From: JAGWBJ01 sp964291465
Lineage (GTDB): Bacteria; Chloroflexota; Dehalococcoidia; Lucifugimonadales; JAGWBF01
NCBI GenBank assembly: GCA_964291465.2
Contig: OZ219942.1
Span: forward strand, 1 to 64,000
Length of the DNA: 64,000 nt
Direction of reading: 5' to 3'
The notes below the pieces were generated by a model. That model was not told where the DNA came from. It was given only the letters and a program-made list of their open reading frames with translations, and did no database searches. Shown one piece after another: positions 41,746-51,363 of this stretch. Position 1 is the first letter of the stretch. The number at the start of each line of letters is the position of its first letter. Both the position numbers and the translations under genes were made by a program.

Positions 41746-42533
41746 GCGCTCTCCAGCCGGGCCCGGAGGACCAGACAACCCCAGAAGAAGCGCAGGCGGC
41801 CGTCCTCCTGGCGTATGTCGAAGGCGTCGACGGCCCCGGGGGGCGCGTCCAGCAGGTCGCGGCGCAGGCGTTCCACCTCGCCGGCGGGGGTGCCCGACCG
41901 GCCCGTCCAGTCGTCGAACTCGTGGTACACCTTGGTCATCGTCTCGTCGGTGATTGCGAAGCCGTGCTCCCCCAGCACCCGCCGCCAGTCCGAGGGAGTC
42001 ATGTTCCAGGTGTGGCTGGGGTCCCGCCGCACCTCGATGTCGTTCATCCAGCGGGACAGCTCCCGGTCCTCGGGGGCCACGCTGTCCGACAGCAACAGGA
42101 TGCCGCCGGGCTCCAGGACCCGCCGCCACTCGCCTATGGCCCGCAGCACGTCCTGGAAGTGGTGGGCAGCGGTGCGGCACGTCACCAGGTCCAGGGAGCC
42201 GTCTACGAAGGGCAGGTGCTCCGCCGCGCCCAGGGCGTACCGCACGTTGGCCATGCCCTGGGCCGCGCCCAGGCGCCGCGCCTCGGCCAGCATCTCGGGG
42301 GTGACGTCGGTGGCGACGACCTCGCCCGACATCGGGGCTACGGCAAAGGCCGTGAAGCCCGTCCCGGTGCCCACGTCCACCGCCCGGCGGTAACGGCCCC
42401 GGGCCGCGTACTCCCGGATGGCCGCCAGGCTCTCTCCCGTGGCGTGGCTGAAGCTGTCGACGTAAAGGGCCGCTTGGCGCCCGAACTGCTCCTGGGCGAT
42501 GGAGGTGTGTCCCCTGTCCGCTGATTCGGTCAT
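41742..42533 (-). CDS. class I SAM-dependent methyltransferase, UbiE-like
   Basis: 263 residues from ATG 42533 (GGGAGGCAGA site); a promoter 55 bases upstream supports this start over one at 42587. Motif I is VDVGTGTGFTAFAV, followed by ATDVTPEMLAEAR (acidic SAM-ribose ligand), and the motif II/III region FVDGSLDLVTCRTAAHHF and VLEPGGILLLSDS. The UbiE/COQ5-like pattern suggests methylation of a small molecule; substrate unknown. It is not a DNA methyltransferase, so it does not partner the nearby nuclease. Confidence 0.9.
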   Translation of the reverse strand: MTESADRGHTSIAQEQFGRQAALYVDSFSHATGESLAAIREYAARGRYRRAVDVGTGTGFTAFAVAPMSGEVVATDVTPEMLAEARRLGAAQGMANVRYALGAAEHLPFVDGSLDLVTCRTAAHHFQDVLRAIGEWRRVLEPGGILLLSDSVAPEDRELSRWMNDIEVRRDPSHTWNMTPSDWRRVLGEHGFAITDETMTKVYHEFDDWTGRSGTPAGEVERLRRDLLDAPPGAVDAFDIRQEDGRLRFFWGCLVLRARLESA

Positions 42534-42595
42534 TCTGCCTCCCGGCAAAGGGGCGCCACCCTCGGCACTCCCCGTCTCGCGTGCCAACCCCCCGG

Positions 42596-42623
42596 ATTAT
42601 ACAGCGGGGCCGGGAACCGTCAA
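42596..42623 (-). promoter_or_regulatory. promoter of the methyltransferase gene
   Basis: On the minus strand TTGACG (42623-42618), 16-bp spacer, TATAAT (42601-42596). Confidence 0.6.
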
Positions 42624-42678
42624 CACGGGGTTGCCACCGCTCCCCTGGGAGACGTAAACTACCGGGTAGCGGGCGAGG

Positions 42679-43683
42679 ATGCACTCCCCAACCCCGATCT
42701 CCACGTTGGAAGAGGCCGTGAGTAACGTCCGACCAAAGGTCACCCACATCTACGCCGGCAATCCCCTGGACCGGGGAGAGGCCCAGCGCCGGGACGAGCA
42801 GTGGCTTAGCGAGAGGGCCAGTGATGCCGCCAGCCGGTTCCTTCCCATGCGGAAGCTGAACGTACCCATCGTGGAGAGCTCCGGCCCGCGCCTGGGGTGG
42901 CTGGGCGCCGGGGACCTGGACCGGCTGGGAATCGACGGCGATGCCATCTTCCTGGGGCTGCTGGGGGACGTGGCCCACTTCGTCGTCGACGTCCCGGCCA
43001 ACGGCCGCGCGGCCGCCGAGCTGGAGGACGCGTCCGAATGGAGATACGAGGACGCGAGGACGGCCACCGAGTTTCTCAGCGGCGAGGAGTCAGGGATCGT
43101 CGCCCATGCCCGGGCCCACCTGGACTGGCACCAGCGCCACGGGTTCTGCTCCGTCTGCGGACGCCCTACGGCCATGGCCCGGGGGGGCCAGGTCCGTCGG
43201 TGCCCGAGCTGCGGCTCCGAGCACTTTCCCCGCACCGACCCGGTGGCCATCACGGTGGTGGCCGACGGCGACCGGTGCCTGCTGGGGCAGTCCCGGGGCC
43301 GCCTGGCCCGGCTCAGGAGCTACTCGGCCCTGGCGGGCTTCATCGACCAAGCCGAGTCCATCGAGGAGGCCGTGGCCCGGGAGATAATGGAGGAGGCGGG
43401 CATAGAGGTAACCAACGTCCGGTACCACTCCTCCCAGCCCTGGCCCTTCCCGTCGTCGCTGATGATAGGCTGCCACGCCGACGCGGCGACCACGGACATC
43501 CGCATGGACACCGAGGAGATGACCGACGTGCGCTGGTTCTCCCGGGACGAGGTGCTCCTTGCCCTGGAGGGAAAGAGCGCCGAGCTGACCATCCCGGGGC
43601 CCATCGCCATCGCCCACCATCTGATAAGGGCGTGGGCCACCGGCGATGTGTCCGGGAACGCCGGCGCGACTCCCAACACCTGA
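42679..43683 (+). CDS. nudC: NADH pyrophosphatase / RNA NAD-decapping Nudix hydrolase
   Basis: 334 residues. Order of domains is that of NudC: N-terminal domain, zinc ribbon (CSVCGRP...CPSCGSEHFPR), then Nudix box GFIDQAESIEEAVAREIMEE, and the NudC-specific SQPWPFPSSLM motif (about 255-265). Cleaves NADH and removes NAD caps from RNA. The first 60 residues are longer than in E. coli NudC. Divergent from the methyltransferase gene. Confidence 0.95.
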   Translation: MHSPTPISTLEEAVSNVRPKVTHIYAGNPLDRGEAQRRDEQWLSERASDAASRFLPMRKLNVPIVESSGPRLGWLGAGDLDRLGIDGDAIFLGLLGDVAHFVVDVPANGRAAAELEDASEWRYEDARTATEFLSGEESGIVAHARAHLDWHQRHGFCSVCGRPTAMARGGQVRRCPSCGSEHFPRTDPVAITVVADGDRCLLGQSRGRLARLRSYSALAGFIDQAESIEEAVAREIMEEAGIEVTNVRYHSSQPWPFPSSLMIGCHADAATTDIRMDTEEMTDVRWFSRDEVLLALEGKSAELTIPGPIAIAHHLIRAWATGDVSGNAGATPNT

Positions 43684-43721
43684 CCCGACCCAATACGCGA
43701 CCCGGCCCAATACCCGACCCA
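43682..43721. repeat. short tandem repeat, about 2.5 copies of 16-17 bp
   Basis: GACCCGACCCAATACGC and GACCCGGCCCAATAC followed by CCGACCCA, filling the gap between the nudC stop and the ribosome site of the next gene. Confidence 0.75.
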
Positions 43722-43736
43722 TAAGGGAGGTGCCCG

Positions 43737-44396
43737 ATGGCACAGGCGGACCACGACGCTCCGGGAGCCAGCCTCTTTCCCCAATACGGACCGGACATGT
43801 ACGCCATGGTGGCCTCGGAGGTGGAGGGGCTTACCGACGAGCAGCTTGACTGGGAGTCCGACCGGTGGGAGTGGAGCAAGTGGAGCATCCGCCGCCAGGT
43901 CAGCCACATGTCCAGCTTCGTTAAGGGGTGGCTGATACAACGCTGGGGCGACCAGCTCTTCCCCAACGGCACGGGCCACCTGGCAGAGATAGCCGAATTC
44001 GACCGGTCTCCCGCGGGGTCGTGGCTGAACGAGGACAGGTTCTGGGACATCTCCGTCCTTCTGGAGCAATGGGAGAACTCGATAGACGTGGCCCTGCACG
44101 TACTGGAGGCCGAGACGGTGGGGTCCATGAGGAGCAAACGGGTGACGGCCCCCGGGGCCTCGGATTTCTGGAGGCTGGCGGTGCCCGCCCATGACACGGG
44201 GGTCAGCTACGATACGGCTGACTCCGACCTCATAGTGCTGACTTTGGAGGGGACCTTCCGCCACATCTACTACGAGTTCACCACCCACCTGCACAACATC
44301 CTGCGCCTCAAGCGCGCCCAGGGACTCTCCACCGCGGTCGACGTCCCTCGGGAGGGCTACTGGGTTATGTCGACCTGGGACCGGTCCGAGCCCTAG
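43737..44396 (+). CDS. DinB-like four-helix protein
   Basis: 219 residues from ATG 43737 (GGGAGGTGCCCG site). The helices and motifs WSIRRQVSHMSSF early and YYEFTTHLHNILRLK late place His residues as in DinB/DUF664 metal-binding four-helix bundles. Some relatives are thiol-dependent transferases; the role here is unknown. It lies between nudC and gamma-glutamyltransferase on the same strand, each gap filled by short tandem repeats. Confidence 0.7.
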   Translation: MAQADHDAPGASLFPQYGPDMYAMVASEVEGLTDEQLDWESDRWEWSKWSIRRQVSHMSSFVKGWLIQRWGDQLFPNGTGHLAEIAEFDRSPAGSWLNEDRFWDISVLLEQWENSIDVALHVLEAETVGSMRSKRVTAPGASDFWRLAVPAHDTGVSYDTADSDLIVLTLEGTFRHIYYEFTTHLHNILRLKRAQGLSTAVDVPREGYWVMSTWDRSEP

Positions 44397-44403
44397 GGGC
44401 CGC

Positions 44404-44475
44404 GCCCCGTCCAGCGCATCGCCCCGTCCAACCGCATCGCCCCGTCCAACCGCATCGCCCCGTCCAACTGCATCG
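44404..44475. repeat. 18-bp tandem repeat, four copies
   Basis: Four units of CCCCGTCCAACCGCATCG; the first is one base short and the last ends in the GGAGGTAGG ribosome site of the gamma-glutamyltransferase gene. It fills the whole intergenic gap. Confidence 0.9.
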
Positions 44476-44485
44476 GAGGTAGGTC

Positions 44486-46126
44486 ATGGCCAAGTCCACG
44501 ATGGCGTCCCCAGCCAGCCGCCCGGTGGTGATGGGCGTAAACGGAATGGTGGCGTCCGCCCATCCCCTGGCGTCGCTGGCCGGCGTTCAGGTGCTGACGG
44601 AGGGCGGAAACGCCTTCGACGCGGCCGTGGCCACCGCCGCCTCGCTGAACGTGGTGGAGCCGTACATGTCGGGCATGGGCGGCATCGGCGTGGCCCTGGC
44701 GCACGTGGCCAAGGAGGGCAGGATACGGGCGCTGAACTTCTCCGGGCGGGCCCCCAAGGCCGCGGAGCCCGACCGCTTCACCGACGACACCAAGGAGTAC
44801 AGCACCCTGGCCTCCCTGGTCCCCGGCAACGTGGCCGGGTGGCTCACCCTGCACGAGGCCTACGGCTCCCTGGAGCGGGAGAGGCTGTTCCGCCCGGCCA
44901 TCGGCTACGCGGAGAACGGCTTTCCCGTCACCCACCTGAACAGCACCTTCATGGCCCACCAGGCGGCCCTGCTGGGCCGGTACCCCCACTCCGCCGGCAT
45001 CTTCCTCAACGGCGGCGCGCCTTCTCCAGGGTCCCGGCTACAGATGCCCCTGCTGGCCGACAGCCTCAGGCAGGTGGCAGCCGGCGGGATGGAGAGCTTC
45101 TACCGAGGAGAGCTGGCCCGCCGCATCGTGGAGGGGAACCGGGCGCTGGGCGGCCTCTTCGCCGAGGAGGACCTGGCCGAGTATCGGGCCGAGTGGCAGG
45201 ACCCCATCAGCGTGGAGTACCGGGGGCACCAGGTCTTCACCGTCCCGCCCAACTGCAGCTCCTTCCAAGTGCTCCAGACACTGAAGCTCATGGAGGCCTT
45301 CGACCCGGCGGAGCTGACCCTGCACGACCCTGACACGATGCACAGGCTGCTGGAGGCCGTCAAGCTGTGCGTCACCGACCGCATCCAGTGGGCGGGGGAC
45401 CCGGACTTCGTGCAGGCGCCCCTGAAAGGGCTCCTCTCAGCGGCCTACGCCGAGAGCCAGAGCAGGCGCATAGACGCCGGGAAGGCCGCCGTCGTGTCCG
45501 GCGAGCACTACGCTCTCACGGGGCCTGCGGGCGCGCTGAGGCCCGGCAACCCGGCCGATTTCGACGGCGGTATGACGACCCACTTCGCCGTGGCGGACCG
45601 GGACGGCAACGTGGTCAGCATCACCCAGACCTTGGGGGGCGCATTCGGCTGCGGGGCAGCCGCTGGGGACACCGGGGTGTTCCTGAACAACATGGCCAGC
45701 TACTTCGACCTCGAGGAGGGGAGCCCCAACCTCATCGGGCCGGGCAAGAGGGTCGACTTCGTCGTAGCCCCGACCCAGACCCTCCGCGACGGCAGGTTCT
45801 TCCTCAGCCTCAGCACGCCGGGGAGCTGGGGGATCCTCCAGACGACGCCGCAGCTACTGCTGCACGTCCTGGAGTTCGGCTTGAACGTCCAGCAGGCCAT
45901 TGACGCCCCCCGGTTTCGCTACTTCACCGGGCGGCACGTGAAAATGGAGGAGCGCTTCCCCCTCCAGCTCCGGCGGGAGCTGCAGGAGCGCGGCCACGAG
46001 GTGGAAGTCATCGAGGCGTGGTCCACCATAGTCGGCGGGGCCCAGGGCATCATGGTCGACACCGAGCAGGGCACATTCCAGGGCGGCGCCGACCCCCGCC
46101 GGGACGGCGCGGCCCTGGGCTACTGA
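44486..46126 (+). CDS. gamma-glutamyltransferase family Ntn-hydrolase
   Basis: 546 residues. The precursor self-cleaves before Thr364 in GGMTTHFAVAD, which becomes the nucleophile; GGNAFDAAVA and SGMGGIG near the N-terminus and NNMASYF with TPGSWG later are family motifs. It has no signal peptide, so it is probably cytoplasmic, unlike E. coli Ggt, and may act on gamma-glutamyl or other amides (cephalosporin-acylase-like branch). Converges on the aldo/keto reductase gene with one base between stops. Confidence 0.92.
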   Translation: MAKSTMASPASRPVVMGVNGMVASAHPLASLAGVQVLTEGGNAFDAAVATAASLNVVEPYMSGMGGIGVALAHVAKEGRIRALNFSGRAPKAAEPDRFTDDTKEYSTLASLVPGNVAGWLTLHEAYGSLERERLFRPAIGYAENGFPVTHLNSTFMAHQAALLGRYPHSAGIFLNGGAPSPGSRLQMPLLADSLRQVAAGGMESFYRGELARRIVEGNRALGGLFAEEDLAEYRAEWQDPISVEYRGHQVFTVPPNCSSFQVLQTLKLMEAFDPAELTLHDPDTMHRLLEAVKLCVTDRIQWAGDPDFVQAPLKGLLSAAYAESQSRRIDAGKAAVVSGEHYALTGPAGALRPGNPADFDGGMTTHFAVADRDGNVVSITQTLGGAFGCGAAAGDTGVFLNNMASYFDLEEGSPNLIGPGKRVDFVVAPTQTLRDGRFFLSLSTPGSWGILQTTPQLLLHVLEFGLNVQQAIDAPRFRYFTGRHVKMEERFPLQLRRELQERGHEVEVIEAWSTIVGGAQGIMVDTEQGTFQGGADPRRDGAALGY

Positions 46127-46127
46127 C

Positions 46128-47120
46128 CTAAGCCGCGAACCGGCCCCAGGCTTGAGGCAGGGCGTCCATCACCTGGCAGGGAAGGGGCCCGTTGGAGGCG
46201 TAATCCACGGCCTTCTCCAGGTGGTCCATGCTGGAGAAGCCGACCAGCACGGTGGACACCTCTTGCTTGGTCAACGCGAACCGCATCGCCCCCTCTACCA
46301 GCGTCTCCGCGTGGCCCTGGTCCACCAGGAACCCGAACTCCCCGGCCCGCCTCACGTCCTCGGCGTAGTCGTTGCGCGACGCCAGCGCCGTCGCCTCCTG
46401 GTCCGCCACCGGGTGCCTGGACACGACGCCGGTGAGGGCACCCTCGGCCAGCACCGAGATGACGACGACCCCCATGTCCCCGGCGGCGGCCCTGTCGATG
46501 AGCTCCCCGAAGTCCTGCCCGTCGAACCCGGAGTGCATCGGCCTGCCCGCGCTGGGGTTCAGCAGGTTGTAGCACGCCTGGACAGTGTCCATTGTTCCCG
46601 AGTCCAACACCTTGAGGACCGCCTCGGTCTCGCCGAGGCCCGTGATGCCGAAGTGCCTGGCCTTCCCCTGTCGCTGGATCTCCTGGAAGGCCTCCACCAC
46701 CTCCCCCAGCACGTCCTCGACGCTCATGGCGTCCTTGGGGACGTCGTGCCGGGCCGTGATGCGGTTGTGTAGCTGTATGAAGTCGACGGAGTCGCGGCCC
46801 AACAGGCCGAGGCTGGTGTCCATGGACTTGAGGACGTTGCCTCGGATATCGTCCAGCTCGCCGCCCAGGAGCCCGACCTTGGTGCTGACGACCACGTCGG
46901 CGTTCAGCTCCTTGAGGGCCAGCCCCAGGTTCCGCTCGGATACCCCCCCGCCGTAAGCCGGGGCCGTATCGAAGTAGTTGACTCCCAGCTCGATGGCCCG
47001 GGCCACCGTCCTGACACGGTCCCTCTCGTCGCCCCGTACTATCAGACCTCCCACGTTCCCGCACCCGAACCCTATCTCCGAGACTTTCAGTCCGGTGCCG
47101 CCAAGCTGCCTGTATCTCAT
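46128..47120 (-). CDS. aldo/keto reductase
   Basis: 330 residues. NADPH-linked TIM-barrel oxidoreductase with GFGCGNVGG, the catalytic Asp/Tyr region NYFDTAPAYGGGVSER, Lys in STKVGLLGG and VDFIQLHN (His). C-terminal VSTVLVGFSSMDHLEKAVDY is the cofactor-binding end. ATG preceded by AAGGAGGA. The substrate is unknown; family members reduce sugar or steroid carbonyls or oxidise sugars. Confidence 0.93.
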   Translation of the reverse strand: MRYRQLGGTGLKVSEIGFGCGNVGGLIVRGDERDRVRTVARAIELGVNYFDTAPAYGGGVSERNLGLALKELNADVVVSTKVGLLGGELDDIRGNVLKSMDTSLGLLGRDSVDFIQLHNRITARHDVPKDAMSVEDVLGEVVEAFQEIQRQGKARHFGITGLGETEAVLKVLDSGTMDTVQACYNLLNPSAGRPMHSGFDGQDFGELIDRAAAGDMGVVVISVLAEGALTGVVSRHPVADQEATALASRNDYAEDVRRAGEFGFLVDQGHAETLVEGAMRFALTKQEVSTVLVGFSSMDHLEKAVDYASNGPLPCQVMDALPQAWGRFAA

Positions 47121-47131
47121 AGTTCCTCCTT

Positions 47132-47170
47132 ACTAACCATCCCCACTAACCATCCTCACTAACCATTCCC
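47132..47170. repeat. 13-bp tandem repeat, three copies
   Basis: ACTAACCATCCCC repeated three times with two substitutions, directly upstream of the aldo/keto reductase ribosome site. Confidence 0.85.
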
Positions 47171-47273
47171 CGGCAGGTTGCGGGGACCTGGTCCGCCGAG
47201 GGCCGTCCCTCCTATACTATAATGCCTTTCCCCCGGGGGTTCCACGACCCCCCTTGGGAAGGCGTCTCCACGT

Positions 47274-47302
47274 TTGACACCGTTCCTAGGCGTTGGTATA
47301 CT
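47274..47302 (+). promoter_or_regulatory. promoter of the hydantoinase operon
   Basis: TTGACA (47274-47279), 17-bp spacer, TATACT (47297-47302): the best consensus promoter in the window. Confidence 0.75.
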
Positions 47303-47429
47303 CCGCCAGTCGAGGAGGGTGCAACGATTCTCGACGGGATGCTGTGTGTTCGAGAGCTTTGCGTAAGGGCTCCCGAGCCGCCGGACCAACCCAGGCCGGC
47401 CCCCCAAGCACAAATCGAGGAGAGTATGG

Positions 47430-49517
47430 ATGAGCACGTACAGAATCGGCGTAGACATCGGCGGGACGTTTACGGACGTGGTGTTCCTGGGCAGCGACGG
47501 CTCGGTGCTGGCCAGGAAGATCGCCAGCACGCCCGACGACTATAGCCGTGCAGTGCTTACGGGCATCGACGGCGGGATACAGGAGCTGAAGATCTCCTCA
47601 GCGCAGGTCTCGGAGGTGGGCCACGGCTTCACCGTCGCAACCAACGCCATCATCGAGGGGCGGGGAGCCCAGACCGCGCTTATCACCACCGACGGGTTCA
47701 GGGACGTCCTGGAGTTCCGCCGCAACAGGATCCCGCGGCTCTACGACCTGTACTACGAGAAGCCGCCCACCTTGGTAAAGAGGCAGTACCGCCTGGAGGT
47801 CCGGGAGCGCATGAACTACAAGGGCGAGGTCCTCCGGCCCCTGGACAAGGAGGACGTGGACCGGGCGGTGGACCGAATCCTGAAAGAGGGGATAAAGTCC
47901 GTAGCCATCTCCCTGCTCCACTCCTACGCCAACCCGGAGCACGAGGAGTACATCGCCAAGGTCCTCCGCGAGCGGGCCCCCGACATCATCCTTACGGTCT
48001 CCAGCGAGTTGCTCCCGGAGATGAAGGAGTACGAGCGGACCAGCACCACCGTGATCAACAGCTACGTCCGGCCGGTGGTGGACAGGTACCTGACCCGCCT
48101 GGCCGACGGGCTCAAGGACATGGGCGTCACCGTCCCCCTGGGCGTGATGCAGTCCAACGGCGGCCTGGCCACGACCCAGATCGCCAAGGAGAAGCCCGTC
48201 TACTGCATCGAGTCGGGCCCAGCGGCGGGAGTGGTGGGCGCGTTCCACCTGGGCAAGCGCCTGGGCATAGATAACATGATGACCCTGGACATGGGCGGCA
48301 CCACGGCCAAGGCGTGCATGATCGAGGACGGCGAGATGCTTCAGGCCCCCGAGTACGAGGTGGGCGGAGGCATCAGCGCCGGCCACCGGCTCCTGAAGGG
48401 GGCCGGGCACATTCTAAGGGTGCCGGCCATCGACCTGGCGGAGGTGGGCGCCGGAGGCGGCAGCATCGCCAGCGTGGACAAGAGCGGGTCACTCCGGGTG
48501 GGGCCCGACAGCTCGGGCGCCGTGCCAGGCCCCTCGTGCTACAACAACGGGGGCACCGACGCCACCGTCACCGACTCGGACGTGCTGCTGGGGTACCTGA
48601 ACCCGGAGCACCTGCTGGGCGGCGCGTTCCCCATCGACCGGGACAAGGCGAGCAAGGCGGTCATCGACCACGTGGCGAACCCCCTGGGCCTTTCGGAGAT
48701 CGAGGCGGCCCACGGGATACACCTGCTGGTGAACTCCAACATGGGCAGGGCCCTGAGGGCGGTCTCCAGCGAGCGGGGCCGCGACCCGAGGCGGTTCGTC
48801 CTGGTCGCCTTCGGGGGAGGCGGGCCCGTCCACGCCGCCGGCCTGGCCGAGATGCTGGACATCACCAAGGTCATAGTCCCGCCCTTCCCCGGGGTCTTCA
48901 GCTCCTTTGGCCTGCTGTACGCCGACGTGGAGCACCACTTCGTGCAGACCTACTTCAAGACCTTCGAGGAGCTGGACATGGACGCCCTTAACGGCATCCT
49001 GGAGGGCCTCTGGGGAGAGGGCCGGAGCCAGCTCCGGGACGAGGGCTTCGCAGACGACTCCCACGAGGTCGTGACCCAGGTGGACATGAAGTACGAGGGG
49101 CAGGTCTCCGAGCTCACGGTCTACCTGCCGCCGGGCAGGGTAACGCCCGAGAACCTGAAGAAGCTCAGCGACTCCTTCGAGGAGGAGCACGAGAGGACCT
49201 ACGGCTACAGGACCGACGCCACCTTCCAGCTTGTGAACCTGCGGGTAATCGCCCGCGGGCTGTCTAAGGAGTCGCGGATACCGGACAGCATGGAAATACC
49301 CTCGACGACCAACGGCGGCGCGTCGCAGCGCGCGGTGTACTTCGGACCCAGCCACGGCTTCATGGACGCGCCGGTGATGAGCCGGGGGGCCCTTGCCGGC
49401 AAGACCCTGTCCGGCCCCCTGATCATCGAGGAGTACGACTCGACTACGGTGGTCCCTCCCGGGTGGAAGGCCTCCATCGACCAGTGGAGAGACGTGGTCC
49501 TGGACCGGGAGGAGTAG
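47430..49517 (+). CDS. hyuA: hydantoinase/oxoprolinase subunit A
   Basis: 695 residues. ATP-dependent opening of cyclic amides (hydantoins, 5-oxoproline) or related carboxylation. ASKHA-type ATPase signatures are present: GVDIGGTFTDVVFL at the N-terminus, TLDMGGTTAKACMI (about 288-301), and AEVGAGGGSIA. VIVPPFPGVFSSFGLL and the C-terminal domain complete the length. The B subunit follows after 94 bases. Acetophenone or acetone carboxylase subunits are relatives, but no third subunit is present. Confidence 0.94.
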   Translation: MSTYRIGVDIGGTFTDVVFLGSDGSVLARKIASTPDDYSRAVLTGIDGGIQELKISSAQVSEVGHGFTVATNAIIEGRGAQTALITTDGFRDVLEFRRNRIPRLYDLYYEKPPTLVKRQYRLEVRERMNYKGEVLRPLDKEDVDRAVDRILKEGIKSVAISLLHSYANPEHEEYIAKVLRERAPDIILTVSSELLPEMKEYERTSTTVINSYVRPVVDRYLTRLADGLKDMGVTVPLGVMQSNGGLATTQIAKEKPVYCIESGPAAGVVGAFHLGKRLGIDNMMTLDMGGTTAKACMIEDGEMLQAPEYEVGGGISAGHRLLKGAGHILRVPAIDLAEVGAGGGSIASVDKSGSLRVGPDSSGAVPGPSCYNNGGTDATVTDSDVLLGYLNPEHLLGGAFPIDRDKASKAVIDHVANPLGLSEIEAAHGIHLLVNSNMGRALRAVSSERGRDPRRFVLVAFGGGGPVHAAGLAEMLDITKVIVPPFPGVFSSFGLLYADVEHHFVQTYFKTFEELDMDALNGILEGLWGEGRSQLRDEGFADDSHEVVTQVDMKYEGQVSELTVYLPPGRVTPENLKKLSDSFEEEHERTYGYRTDATFQLVNLRVIARGLSKESRIPDSMEIPSTTNGGASQRAVYFGPSHGFMDAPVMSRGALAGKTLSGPLIIEEYDSTTVVPPGWKASIDQWRDVVLDREE

Positions 49518-49611
49518 GGGCCCGGCCCCTTACCCGGTCCCGCGAGACCACGCGACCCGTGCTCCAAGCCCCCCGGGGCCGTTTCCCTACGCACGCCAGG
49601 AGGAAGACAGG

Positions 49612-51351
49612 ATGCAGCAGACCACGGACCCGGTCACCCGGGAGATCATCAAGAACGCCCTGATGAGCGCCGCCGACACCATGGCGCTTACGGTGGTCCG
49701 CACGGCCCGCTCAGCGGTCATCAAGCACGGCATGGACTTCTCCACCGCGCTGTTCACGGCCGACGGGCAGCAGGTGGCCCAGGGCCTGACGCTGCCGGCC
49801 CACCTGGGGTCAATGGCCCCAGCCCTGGAAGGGGTGATGAAGGCCTTTGGCGACGACGTCCAACCGGGGGACATCTTCGCCAACAATGACCCGTACGAGG
49901 GCGGAAGCCACCTGCCGGACATCTTCCTCTTCAAGCCCATATTCGCCTACGACACCTTGGTGGGCTGGAGCTGCTGCATCGGGCACCAGACGGACATCGG
50001 CGGCCGCATCCCCGGCGGCAACGCCTGCGACAGCACCGAGATATACCAGGAGGGCCTCCAGATCCCGCCCCTCAAGCTGTACAGCAAGGGCGTGCTGAAC
50101 CAGGCCGTGTGGCGCATCCTGGAGAAGAACGTGCGCGTCCCCGACAAGGTGCTGGGCGACGTGCAGGCCCAGCTTGCCGCCGTGCGGTTCGGGGAGCGCG
50201 ACCTCCAACGCCTGGTCGACGACTACGGCGTCGAGGAGATCAAGAGCTACATGTCCGACATCCTGGACTCCACCGAGCGCATGACCCGGGCAGAGATACA
50301 GGGCCTGCCCGACGGCGAGTGGGAGTTCACCGACCACCTGGACAACGACGGCATCGACATGCGGCCCATCGCCATCCACGCCAAGGTGAAGATAGACGGC
50401 GATACCGTGTACGTGGACTTCGAGGGCACGTCGCCCCAGGCCAGGGGCTCCATCAACCCCAACTTCGCCTACACCAAGTCCCAGGTGTACGCAGTGATGA
50501 AGTGCCTGATCGACCCGGCCATCCAGTCCAACAGCGGCTTCTTCAGGGCCTTCCAGATCAAGGCGCCCGAGGGCTGCTTCGTGAACCCGCAGCACCCGGC
50601 CCCCGTGGCCGCCAGGGGGATGTCCGGCTTCCGCGTGTGCCACGCCCTCTTCGGCGCCATGGCCCAGGCGCTGCCGGGACGGGTGCCGGGAGCGTGGGGC
50701 GGCGGCGAGGCGGGCCTGAGCTTCGGCGGCTACCACCCCGACCGCAAGGCGTGGGTCTACCTGGAGTTCGACAACGACGGCCCCCGGGGCGGAGGGCCGT
50801 TCGTCGACGGGGCGGACGGGCTGGCCGCGCCCATACACAACATGGCCAACACCCCCATAGAGACCATAGAAGCCGACCAGCCGCTGCTGGTGGAGCGGTA
50901 CGGCCTGGTGCCCGACAGCGGCGGACCGGGGACCTTTCGGGGCGGGCTCGGGATGGTCCGGGAGTTCCGCGTGACGGCCGAAGAGGCCACCTTCCAGCTT
51001 CGCTCGGACCGCCAGAACTTCAGGCCCTGGGGCGCCGAGGGGGGCATGGACGGGACCCCCACGGAGAACTACATAAACCCCGACGCCGACGGCGAGCAGA
51101 TTCCCGCCAAGTACCTGACCACCCTCAAGAAGGGCGACCTGTACCGGCTCATCCAGGCCGGGGGCGGCGGATACGGCGACCCCCTGGACCGGGACGTGAA
51201 CGCCGTGCTGGAGGACGTGGAGCAGGAGAAGATGTCCGTCGAGTACGTGAAACGGGAGTACGGCGTCGTGATAGACCCCGAGACCCTGAACCTGGACCCC
51301 CGGGGCACCGACGAGCTAAGGGCCCGTATGCGGGCCGAGCGGAGCGGCTAG
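49612..51351 (+). CDS. hyuB: hydantoinase/oxoprolinase subunit B
   Basis: 579 residues, HyuB family. Conserved segments: DPVTREIIKNALMSAADTM, NDPYEGGSHLPDIFLFKP, HQTDIGGRIPGG, the DFEGTSPQARGSINPN strand and GGGGYGDPLDRD near the end. It forms the partner subunit of HyuA for ATP-dependent cyclic-amide hydrolysis. GGAGGAAG site before ATG. Complete and of normal length. Confidence 0.95.
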   Translation: MQQTTDPVTREIIKNALMSAADTMALTVVRTARSAVIKHGMDFSTALFTADGQQVAQGLTLPAHLGSMAPALEGVMKAFGDDVQPGDIFANNDPYEGGSHLPDIFLFKPIFAYDTLVGWSCCIGHQTDIGGRIPGGNACDSTEIYQEGLQIPPLKLYSKGVLNQAVWRILEKNVRVPDKVLGDVQAQLAAVRFGERDLQRLVDDYGVEEIKSYMSDILDSTERMTRAEIQGLPDGEWEFTDHLDNDGIDMRPIAIHAKVKIDGDTVYVDFEGTSPQARGSINPNFAYTKSQVYAVMKCLIDPAIQSNSGFFRAFQIKAPEGCFVNPQHPAPVAARGMSGFRVCHALFGAMAQALPGRVPGAWGGGEAGLSFGGYHPDRKAWVYLEFDNDGPRGGGPFVDGADGLAAPIHNMANTPIETIEADQPLLVERYGLVPDSGGPGTFRGGLGMVREFRVTAEEATFQLRSDRQNFRPWGAEGGMDGTPTENYINPDADGEQIPAKYLTTLKKGDLYRLIQAGGGGYGDPLDRDVNAVLEDVEQEKMSVEYVKREYGVVIDPETLNLDPRGTDELRARMRAERSG

Positions 51352-51363
51352 CTCCCAGGGGGC

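Larger units (their letters stand above)
47121..47429. other. 309-bp divergent intergenic region
   Basis: No gene is seen. It contains three copies of a 13-bp repeat at 47132-47170, an A/T-rich TATACTATAAT patch at 47213-47223 that could serve as -10 for the minus-strand reductase, a GGGGGT/ACCCCC hairpin at 47235-47253, the hydantoinase promoter at 47274-47302, and a leader of about 120 bases for that operon. Confidence 0.6.

Noticed and set aside
41742..42533. Methyltransferase as cognate modification enzyme of the DpnI homologue
   Set aside because: It has UbiE-type small-molecule methyltransferase motifs, not DNA methyltransferase motifs, is on the opposite strand, and DpnI-type enzymes need no protective methylase.
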